From Kiloniellales bacterium (lineage in GTDB: Bacteria > Pseudomonadota > Alphaproteobacteria > Kiloniellales > JAKSBE01), in the NCBI GenBank assembly GCA_030067055.1, contig JASJAL010000072.1:1-20848 (forward strand): DNA of 20,848 nt. The letters are read 5' to 3'. How positions within the stretch are numbered: the first letter of the stretch is position 1; each line of letters begins with the position of its first letter. Below the pieces are notes generated by a model. That model was not told where the DNA came from. It was given only the letters and a program-made list of their open reading frames with translations, and did not search any database. Of this stretch, positions 1 to 6,167 are shown in pieces. A program made the position numbers and the translations under genes.

Positions 1-502
1 AAGAGTCCTTGCCCATGAACCGCAGAAAGTACTGCGCGCTGGAGCCGCCCAGACGGCTGCCCCGGGTTTTCAAGAGGTCGAGCAACCCGACGTAGTCTTC
101 GCTCGGCCAGTCGGCGAAGACCTTGGCGGCGGAGCCATGCTCCGTCGCCAGCTCGCAGAGCAGCCTGGCGTTGTCGCGAACGGTCAGGATCTTCTTCGCG
201 TTGCGCACGATGCGCTCGTCCTTGACTAGGCGGTCCAAGTCGTCGTCGGACATCATCTGCCAGCGCCGCGGTTCGAAGCCCTCGAAGGCGGCCTCGAAGC
301 CCGGCCATTTGTTCTCGATCACCCGCCAGACGAACCCGGCTTGGAAGATTTGCTTGGTCATGCCGGCGAGCCAGCGATCGTCGGGAATCCGCGCCAAAGC
401 CTCGGGGCTCTCGGGCGACGGCAAGAGCGCCTCCACTGCCGCGGCCCCACCCTTGCGCTCGGCGGCAATGTCGAAGAGTTCCTGAAAGCTCCGTGTGGCC
501 AT
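1..502 (-). CDS. DNA-3-methyladenine glycosylase I family protein (partial, N-terminal 167 residues)
   Basis: Base-excision repair glycosylase of the Tag (helix-hairpin-helix) family, expected to remove alkylated adenine from DNA in the cytoplasm. The reading frame runs leftward from an ATG at 502, preceded by an AGAAGG ribosome site, and leaves the window at base 1 without a stop, so the C-terminus is missing. The visible protein starts MATRSFQELF and carries the family block W-L-A-G-M-T-K-Q-I-F-Q-A-G-F-V-W near residues 43-58. After it come WPGFEAAFEGFEP and an RIVRNAKKI-x(5)-DNA segment, corresponding to the Tag region in which conserved Asn and Lys residues line the base pocket. It resembles the roughly 210-residue alphaproteobacterial Tag-like subgroup more than the E. 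coli enzyme, so the exact substrate is uncertain. The 99 bp between this gene and the next hold nothing recognisable. Confidence 0.8.
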   Translation of the reverse strand, partial: MATRSFQELFDIAAERKGGAAAVEALLPSPESPEALARIPDDRWLAGMTKQIFQAGFVWRVIENKWPGFEAAFEGFEPRRWQMMSDDDLDRLVKDERIVRNAKKILTVRDNARLLCELATEHGSAAKVFADWPSEDYVGLLDLLKTRGSRLGGSSAQYFLRFMGKDS

Positions 503-601
503 TGCCTTCTGGTATCTAGCTGGAAATAAGCGACCGCCGCTAAGAAACGTGGCCCGCATAGCCGAAAAGCCAAGTCCGAAACGCGGTGCCTCGTCGCCGC
601 G

Positions 602-1633
602 TCAGTCCACCGCGACCTCAGCGTCCTGGTCCTCGTGGCCGTAGTCGGGGAAGGTCGGGTAGAGCGACAGCCGTCGGCCGAGCTGCTGGACCAGCGCAAG
701 CACGCTGTCGATGTGCGGGGTCTCGACGTCGACCATGCGGCCCATCTCCTGGACCACGGTCAGCAGGGCGTCGATCTCCAGGTGCCGGCCGCGCTCCAGA
801 TCCTGCAGCATCGAGGTGCGATGCGCGCCGACCTTGGCGGCACCGTTGATCCGCCGCTCGACGTCGACCCGAAAGTGCACCCCGAGGCGCACAGCGATGC
901 GCTGGGCCTCGAGCATCATCTCGCGCGACAGCGCCCGGGTGCCCGGGTCGGTGGCAACCACGTCCAGGGTTTCGCGGGTCAGGGCCGAGATCGGGTTGAA
1001 GCAGAGATTGCCCCAGAGCTTCAGCCAGATCTCGTTGCGGATGTGCGGCAGGATCGGCGCCTTGAGACCGCTGGCCACCAGAGCCTCCGACAGGCGCTGA
1101 CAGCGTTCCGAAGTGCTGCCATCCGGTTCGCCGAGGGCGAACTTGTTGCCGTAGGTATGCTTGATCACGCCGGGCTCGACGATCTCGGTCGCCGGATAGA
1201 CCACACAGCCGATCGCCCGCTCCGGACCGATCGCGTTCCACTGCCGATCGTCCGGGTCGACGCTGGCCAGACGCAGGTCTGCGTACTGCCCCTCCAGCCC
1301 GTGGAAGTACCACCAGGGAACACCGTTCTGGCAGGTCACGACCGCGGTGTTCGGCCCGAGAAGCGGCGCCATCTGCTCGGCGACCTCCCAGGCCTGATGG
1401 GCCTTGAGAGCGATGATCACGAAGTCCTGGGGACCGAAATCGGCCGGGTCGTCGCTGGCGGCGATCTCACCCACCCGGGTGTCTTCGCCGATCACCAGCT
1501 TCAGGCCTTTCTCGCGGATCGCGGCCAGATGCCCGCCGCGCGCGATGGCCGATACCTCGACCCCCTCGACCTGCGCCAGCTCGACCGCGAGGTACCCGCC
1601 GATCGCCCCGGCCCCGTAAATGCAGACCTTCAC
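602..1633 (-). CDS. 2-dehydropantoate 2-reductase (ketopantoate reductase) family protein
   Basis: NADPH-dependent reductase of the ApbA/PanE family, 343 residues, predicted cytoplasmic. The family reduces 2-dehydropantoate to pantoate in coenzyme A synthesis, but many paralogues use other substrates. The N-terminus KVCIYGAGAIGGYLA gives the Rossmann GxGxxG motif at about residues 7-12. A TCQNG motif, IWLKLWGNLCFNPISALT (the conserved Lys and Asn segment) and SMLQDLERGRHLEID near the C-terminus are all family signatures. I chose a GTG start at 1633 because GGAGG lies 8 bases upstream and the Rossmann strand begins at once; the frame is open to an ATG at 1702, which would add 23 residues unlike the family. 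A LysR-type gene lies 105 bp upstream on the same strand and may regulate it. As no other pantothenate gene is nearby, a catabolic role is possible, so I give no panE symbol. Confidence 0.85.
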   Translation of the reverse strand: MKVCIYGAGAIGGYLAVELAQVEGVEVSAIARGGHLAAIREKGLKLVIGEDTRVGEIAASDDPADFGPQDFVIIALKAHQAWEVAEQMAPLLGPNTAVVTCQNGVPWWYFHGLEGQYADLRLASVDPDDRQWNAIGPERAIGCVVYPATEIVEPGVIKHTYGNKFALGEPDGSTSERCQRLSEALVASGLKAPILPHIRNEIWLKLWGNLCFNPISALTRETLDVVATDPGTRALSREMMLEAQRIAVRLGVHFRVDVERRINGAAKVGAHRTSMLQDLERGRHLEIDALLTVVQEMGRMVDVETPHIDSVLALVQQLGRRLSLYPTFPDYGHEDQDAEVAVD

Positions 1634-1738
1634 CTTGCCTTCCTCCCCTTGTCGCGGCATCTGCAACTGACCGACGCTACCACCGGAGTCCGCCGACGCC
1701 ATAGAGCCAAGGCGATCACAGCCAGGAGTCCAATGCGG

Positions 1739-2647
1739 TCACGCAACCTGCCCCGCCTGTGCACGGAACCACTCGGCAACCCGTGCCCTCCAGTCCTGCC
1801 GCCCTGATGCGTCGGGAAGGAGAAGACTTAGTCTCTTGCCTGTCGGCACCTTGAGGGCGAAGGGCGCGACCAGATCGCCCCGCGCCATGGCCGGCGCGAC
1901 CAGCGCCTCGTGGCCCATCAGGACGCCGGCGCCGTCGACCGCCGCTTCCAGCGCCAGGCTGTAGAGAGAGAAGTGCGGCCCGGCGGCGCCGTCGACCTCC
2001 ATCGCACCAGCCGACTCCAGCCAAAGCAGCCAGTCGTTCTGCCAAGCGGCGTCGTGCAGCAGCACCTGCCCGGCCAGATCCGCGGGCCGGCGCAGCGGCT
2101 TCCCGGCCTCGAGCAGTGCCGGGCTGCAGACCGGAAAGATCAGGTCCTCGGCAAGATGGATGGCCTCAGCTCCCGGACGGTTACCCTCGGTGTAGAAGAG
2201 CGCCAGATCGTAGAGTTCCCGGGCGAAGTCTGGAGGCGCTTCCAGGGCGGAGATCGAGACCCGGCCTCCGGGACAGAGCGCCGCCAGGGCCGCGCGGCGC
2301 GGCGAGAGCCAGAGTTGAGCCAGCGCGGGCAGGGCCGCCACCCGCAGCTCGGCCGGACCGACCGACTCCTTGAGCTCGCGCACCGCTGATCCCAGCGCAT
2401 CGAAGGCTTCGATGAAGGCCGGCAGCGCCCCACGGGCGCCGTCGGTCAAGCGCAAGCCCTGGCTCAGGCGCCGGAACAGCGGTGTCCCGAGCCAGGCCTC
2501 CAGGGCTTTGACCTGCTGGGCCACGGCCCCCGGCGTCACGTTCAGCTCCTCCGCGGCGCGGGCGAAGCTCTCGTGCCGGGCCGCCGCCTCGAAGGCGCGG
2601 AGGGTGTTCAGGGCCGGCAAGCCGGGACGGGGTGCCTTGAGCGGCAT
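1739..2647 (-). CDS. LysR family transcriptional regulator, GcvA-like
   Basis: DNA-binding regulator of 302 residues. Residues 11-70 form the winged helix-turn-helix (LNTLRAFEAAARHESFARAA, then ELNVTPGAVAQQVKALE and the wing LFRRLSQGLRLTDGAR), the pattern typical of the GcvA/AmpR branch of LysR proteins. The rest is the periplasmic-binding-protein-like effector domain, with GcvA-like features such as the W-L-L-W-L segment. Length is normal for the family. The ATG at 2647 is followed directly by the expected N-terminal arm. It lies upstream of the ketopantoate reductase-like gene on the same strand and divergent from the small secreted protein gene, so either could be its target. The effector cannot be read from the sequence. 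Confidence 0.9.
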   Translation of the reverse strand: MPLKAPRPGLPALNTLRAFEAAARHESFARAAEELNVTPGAVAQQVKALEAWLGTPLFRRLSQGLRLTDGARGALPAFIEAFDALGSAVRELKESVGPAELRVAALPALAQLWLSPRRAALAALCPGGRVSISALEAPPDFARELYDLALFYTEGNRPGAEAIHLAEDLIFPVCSPALLEAGKPLRRPADLAGQVLLHDAAWQNDWLLWLESAGAMEVDGAAGPHFSLYSLALEAAVDGAGVLMGHEALVAPAMARGDLVAPFALKVPTGKRLSLLLPDASGRQDWRARVAEWFRAQAGQVA

Positions 2648-2779
2648 GAATTAGACCTAGATTTTCTATGCCTTGGCGGCAGACTATCTCGTTTGCAGCC
2701 CGGGCGCCAAGCCATGCCCCTTCCCATCCAGGCTGAGGAGCCTCTGACGGAACCGGCAGACCTGTCATCTCCCCTGGCC

Positions 2780-2809
2780 TTCAGACACCCTGCATAGGCG
2801 TGGTATACG
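2780..2809 (+). promoter_or_regulatory. possible sigma-70-like promoter for the Rap1a/Tai gene
   Basis: TTCAGA (2780-2785) and TATACG (2804-2809) are separated by 18 bp and would start a transcript near 2816, about 43 bases before the ATG. Each hexamer matches the consensus at only 4 of 6 positions, so this is a weak call. It lies in the 211-bp region divergent from the LysR gene. Confidence 0.25.
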
Positions 2810-2858
2810 GCTTCTCTATCGGCCTCATCTGCGCTGCCATCTGGTTCTAGGAGGAACT

Positions 2859-3203
2859 ATGCGAACGCTTGTCATCATCCTTGTGTGCCTCCTGGCGACT
2901 CCGGTTCAAGCTCAGGCTGACCGTTCGGTGGCCTATCTCGAGGCACTGTGCGAGGCCCCCAAGACCAGCGGAAAGTACGCATTCTGCCTGGGCTTCCTCA
3001 CAGGGGTAGCTGACACACTTGCCCTGGAAACCCCAGAACAGTCTCCCGTCATCTGCATGCCGGGCAAGGCCACCCAGGAAGATGTGGTTACGGTCTTCCA
3101 GACCTGGGCCGAGGATCTCGGCACGATGGCCCCGCACGTCCATATGGGCGAAGGGGCGAACCAAGCTATAAAGGCTGCCTTCCCCTGTCCGAAGCCGGAG
3201 TAA
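2859..3203 (+). CDS. secreted Rap1a/Tai-family protein
   Basis: Small protein of 114 residues with an N-terminal signal peptide (MRTLVIILVCLLATPVQAQA; cleavage expected near residue 20), so periplasmic. After cleavage four cysteines remain (31, 43, 66 and 110). They sit in the spacing I associate with the Rap1a/Tai fold: C-x(11)-CLGFLTGVAD, then VICMPGKATQED, and a final AIKAAFPC. Family members include immunity proteins that block type VI-secreted amidases in Serratia and related bacteria, but many homologues are orphan periplasmic proteins of unknown role. No effector or secretion gene is visible here. A strong AGGAGGAA ribosome site precedes the ATG by 5 bases and supports the start. The domain assignment is from pattern memory, not a search. 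Confidence 0.7.
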   Translation: MRTLVIILVCLLATPVQAQADRSVAYLEALCEAPKTSGKYAFCLGFLTGVADTLALETPEQSPVICMPGKATQEDVVTVFQTWAEDLGTMAPHVHMGEGANQAIKAAFPCPKPE

Positions 3204-3389
3204 ATTGATCCAGCCGGACCGGTCTCTTCTGGACGGGCTGAGGGCTCTGGCCTGTGCTCGGCGTCGCGGCCTGGAAGGCTGACGCAATCGACTGGGCAGC
3301 CCTGCTAGATCGCCTCTTGGCCAGCATCCAGGCCTAGAATTCCTATGCCTCGGCCCCAGATCATCTGAGTTGCGTGGGTCCAAGCCGTT

Positions 3390-4736
3390 ATGGATTCTCC
3401 CCGGATGGAAACGACAGCAATAGCAAGCAAGCCCTGGCTGCCTCCCGAGTGTGCGAGGGCGATTGCCGATATCGAAGCCTCCCTGTCTTTGGATGATCGG
3501 GAAGCTATGGAAGCCCAGCTGTTCCGGCTCGTTGAAGACCATGAGCGGCTGATGGACCTGGAGAGTCTCGGCCTCAACGCCGGCACCAACGTGATGAACC
3601 CGCGCGCCGCGGCCCTGCTCGGGCGTTCGCTCGGCAACCGGCCGAGCCTCGGCTATCCCGGCGACAAATACGAGATGGGCATGGAGTACGCCGAGCGGAT
3701 CGAGGTCCTGGCCGAAAGCCTGACGAAGCAGCTTTTCGGCGCGCCCTACGCCGAGATCCGCGTGCCCTCGGGCGCGATCGCGAACCTTTACGCCTTCATG
3801 GCCACCTGCCGTCCCGGCGACCGGATCCTCGCCTTCAGCGGCGAGATGGGCGGCCACGTTACCCACCACGCCGCCGGCTGCGCCGGGCTCTACGGCCTGG
3901 AGATCCATCCGGTCCCCTACGACGGCGCCCGGATGACCATCGACCTCGACCGCCTGCGCGAAGAGGCCCGCCGCTTGCGGCCCAAGCTGATCACCCTGGC
4001 CGGCAGCCTTTGCCTCTTCCCCTATCCGGTGACCGAGGTCCGGGCCATCGCCGACGAGGTCGGAGCTCTGGTCCTCTATGACGCGGCCCACATGGGAGGC
4101 ATGATCGCCGGCAAACGCTTCCAGGACCCTCTGGCCGAGGGCGCCCAGCTCATGACCCTGTCGACCTACAAGGCCTTCGGCGGCCCGCCTTCCGGCCTGG
4201 TCCTGACCACGGAGGCGGATTTGGCCGAGAGAATCGACAAGATCGCCTTCCCAGGCATGACAGCAAACTTCGACCTGGGTAAGACCGCGGCCCTGGTGCT
4301 GTCGATCCTCGACCTGCTGGAGTTCGGCGAGGCCTACGCCGCGCAGTGCATCGCCAACGCCCGGGCCCTGGGTGAGGCGCTCGCAGCCGAGGGCGTCGAG
4401 GTGCACGGGGTCGAAGGCCGCGGCCACACCGAGAGCCACCACCTGGCACTGCCCGCGGCGCCTTACGGCGGCGGCCAGACCGCCGCCAAGCACCTCGCCA
4501 GGGCAAGGGTCCTGCTCTGTGGCATCGGCCTGCCCCTGCCGCCGGTGGAAGGCGACCTCAACGGCCTGCGCCTCGGCACTCAGGAACTCACCCGCTGGGG
4601 CCTAAAGGAATCCGATATGGAAGCGGTCGCGCGCTTTATCGCCCGGGTCCTGGTCCGGGAGGAGGCGCCGGAATTCCTGGCCCCCGAGATCATCGGCTTC
4701 CGGAAGGACTTCCAGGCGCTGCACTACGTGAGGTAA
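3390..4736 (+). CDS. SHMT-fold PLP-dependent enzyme of unknown reaction
   Basis: Fold-type I pyridoxal phosphate enzyme, 448 residues, related to serine hydroxymethyltransferase. Visible family blocks are SLGYPGDKYEMG (86-97), IRVPSGAIANLYAF (123-136, phosphate-binding Ser127), GGHVTH with His156 stacking on PLP, YDAAHMGGMIAG with Asp231 and His234, STYKAFGGPPSG with the Schiff-base lysine at 261, and RLGTQELTRWG with the carboxylate-binding Arg394. The PLP site is therefore intact. The SHMT-specific residues are not: at the positions of Tyr55, Glu57 and Tyr65 of E. coli GlyA this protein has Pro85, Leu87 and Glu95, and the His before the lysine is Tyr260. A folate-dependent SHMT reaction is therefore unlikely; an aldolase, lyase or transferase on another amino acid is possible. 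The start is uncertain (no clear ribosome site; a second ATG lies at 3405). It converges with the DUF4202 gene, with 16 bp between stops. The 186 bp upstream hold no clear signal. Confidence 0.75.
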   Translation: MDSPRMETTAIASKPWLPPECARAIADIEASLSLDDREAMEAQLFRLVEDHERLMDLESLGLNAGTNVMNPRAAALLGRSLGNRPSLGYPGDKYEMGMEYAERIEVLAESLTKQLFGAPYAEIRVPSGAIANLYAFMATCRPGDRILAFSGEMGGHVTHHAAGCAGLYGLEIHPVPYDGARMTIDLDRLREEARRLRPKLITLAGSLCLFPYPVTEVRAIADEVGALVLYDAAHMGGMIAGKRFQDPLAEGAQLMTLSTYKAFGGPPSGLVLTTEADLAERIDKIAFPGMTANFDLGKTAALVLSILDLLEFGEAYAAQCIANARALGEALAAEGVEVHGVEGRGHTESHHLALPAAPYGGGQTAAKHLARARVLLCGIGLPLPPVEGDLNGLRLGTQELTRWGLKESDMEAVARFIARVLVREEAPEFLAPEIIGFRKDFQALHYVR

Positions 4737-4752
4737 CGGCGTCGGCCGCGAC

Positions 4753-5376
4753 CTATCCGGCCAAGGCGGTCTCCACGAGCCGGAGGGATCTGCCGTCCAG
4801 CGGCAGGGCCAGCGCCGCTTGCTGCCCCCGCTCCGACATCTTGCGCCAGGTCTTGCGCAGGATATCGACCAGCTTGGCCTCGTCATGGCCCTCGGAGAAG
4901 GCCGCGAAGTGATGCGCCAGGAAGACCAGGCAGGCGACGTCCTCCAGGGCCTGGGAGTCCGGGTCCTGCTTCAGGCGCTCCTTGCGCAGCAGGGCGCCGA
5001 CCCGGGCGATGAAGGCCTCCTCGAAGCCGAGGTCCCGAAGGATTTCGGCCGCCCGATCGGCATGAAAGGCCTTCAGGTCGCGGCGCCAGGTGAGATAGCC
5101 GACCCGGCCCTCCGGATAGCTCTTGCGCGGGATCCGCCAGCGCTCCAGGTGCTGCGCCCGCGCAGCCAGCCGCAGCTCTGCCGAAGCCTCAGGATGGAGC
5201 TCGGTGAGAAAGGCGCTCATCCGGCGGCCGTAGAGCAGCTCCTTGGGTTCCGGACCCTCGGCGCCCTCTTCCAGGTTCGGGTCGGCGGCGTTTGCGCGGT
5301 CGAAGGCGGCGAAGGCAGCCGCCAGGTCGGGCGCGTCCGAAGCCCTCGCCTCGCAAGCTAACTGTTGACCAGGCAT
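4753..5376 (-). CDS. DUF4202 domain-containing protein at the end of the nir operon
   Basis: Soluble protein of 207 residues with no signal peptide or membrane segment, matching the DUF4202 pattern over nearly its whole length. Seen are FDRANAADPN (25-34), PKELLYGRRMSAFL (44-57), LAARAQHLERWRIPR (70-84), GYLTWRRDLKAFHADRA (93-109), LEDVACLVFLAHHFAAF (144-160) and LRKTWRKMS (173-181). Histidines 76, 105 and 164 and acidic residues 145-146 lie in the conserved blocks and could bind metal or a cofactor; this is inference. Its start lies 19 bases inside the end of the cbiX-like gene, so the two are almost certainly co-transcribed and translationally coupled. It is the last gene of the heme d1 operon here, which suggests a part in siroheme or heme d1 metabolism. 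The biochemical function is not known to me. Confidence 0.8.
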   Translation of the reverse strand: MPGQQLACEARASDAPDLAAAFAAFDRANAADPNLEEGAEGPEPKELLYGRRMSAFLTELHPEASAELRLAARAQHLERWRIPRKSYPEGRVGYLTWRRDLKAFHADRAAEILRDLGFEEAFIARVGALLRKERLKQDPDSQALEDVACLVFLAHHFAAFSEGHDEAKLVDILRKTWRKMSERGQQAALALPLDGRSLRLVETALAG

Positions 5377-6167
5377 GCGTCCTCTCCTTGATGCGTTCCG
5401 ACTGTCTGACCGGCTTCGGCCATAGCCTGCACCGCCGAGTCCAGGATCAATGTGTCGGTCCAGGCGGCGGCGCCGATCGGCCCGAGATAGCGGGCCTCGC
5501 GCCCAGAGGACTCGATCAGGTCCGGAACGTCCTCGCGGGCATGGCGGCCCTGTTCCGAAAAGCAGCCGGCAATCACGATCCGGCGTTCCGGCGCCGCGGC
5601 CAGGACTTCATCGAGGGCCGGCGGTTCCTCCAGGAAGGCGCAGGCGATCCGAATATGCCCGGCAGCACGCCCGATCTGCCGGGCCAGGCGCTGGGTTGCC
5701 TTGCGCGAGGCGGGGTTCCGGCGCGAGCCGTGACCGACGAGGATCAGCGCCAGATCGCGCTCCGACCAGCCCGCGCGCCGTGCCTCCTGCTCGGCGGCGG
5801 CTAGAAGTCCGGGCGCCAGCCAGGGATGCCTCCCCAGCGGCCGGCAAAGGCTGAACCTCGACGCCCCACCGAGATCCTGCAGACGATCTTTCAGGGCATC
5901 GAAAGTCGTGCCCTCCGAGAGCAGCAGTGGAACCACGCAGATCCGCTCGCTGGTCAGGTCCGCGACCACCTCCTCGAGTCGCGGTGTACCGTAGATCACC
6001 GCGCCCGCAGTCTCGGCGCACCCCAATTGGCGGCCGAGCGCGGCGGCGCGCAAGGCCAGATCTTCGCCGCTGCCCGGGCTGCCGTGTGCGCAGAGCAGCA
6101 GCGCCGTCGAGGCGGGCGGCACCCTAGTGGCTGGTGCCGTCGGAAAAAGTGATCTTGTTCCAGACAT
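5358..6167 (-). CDS. CbiX-type sirohydrochlorin chelatase-like protein
   Basis: Cytoplasmic class II chelatase of 269 residues, with two tandem CbiX/SirB-like lobes. Lobe 1 begins LLLCAHGSPGSGED (His28). Lobe 2 begins LILVGHGSRRNPASRK (His146) and contains FSEQGRHAREDVP (His209). In this family two histidines bind the incoming metal. Lobe 2 keeps both, while lobe 1 has GTT where the second His is expected (LLLSEGTTFDAL, 82-93). In the nir context the likely reaction is Fe(II) insertion into sirohydrochlorin to give siroheme, the substrate of NirDL/G/H; cobalt insertion for cobalamin is the alternative. The ATG at 6167 lies 44 bases inside nirN. A GTG at 6122, just after the nirN stop, would drop 15 residues that are not part of the fold and is an equally good start. 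The gene overlaps the DUF4202 start by 19 bases. Confidence 0.8.
   Translation of the reverse strand: MSGTRSLFPTAPATRVPPASTALLLCAHGSPGSGEDLALRAAALGRQLGCAETAGAVIYGTPRLEEVVADLTSERICVVPLLLSEGTTFDALKDRLQDLGGASRFSLCRPLGRHPWLAPGLLAAAEQEARRAGWSERDLALILVGHGSRRNPASRKATQRLARQIGRAAGHIRIACAFLEEPPALDEVLAAAPERRIVIAGCFSEQGRHAREDVPDLIESSGREARYLGPIGAAAWTDTLILDSAVQAMAEAGQTVGTHQGEDACLVNS

Noticed and set aside
635..1807. 390-codon plus-strand frame opposite the ketopantoate reductase gene
   Set aside because: It is opposite a gene with a clear Rossmann motif and family signatures, and has no recognisable domain.
3209..3243. CAGCC...GGCTG inverted repeat after the Rap1a/Tai gene as a terminator
   Set aside because: Only five continuous pairs with a large loop and no T-run; too weak to call.
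2847..4493. 548-codon open frame on the minus strand opposite the SHMT-like gene
   Set aside because: It lies opposite the Rap1a/Tai and SHMT-fold genes, both of which have clear family motifs. Its translation is low-complexity G/A/R-rich without recognisable domains, typical of antisense frames in GC-rich DNA.
4737..4752. Terminator between the convergent SHMT-like and DUF4202 genes
   Set aside because: Only short 4-bp complementarities in the region; nothing above what GC-rich sequence gives by chance.
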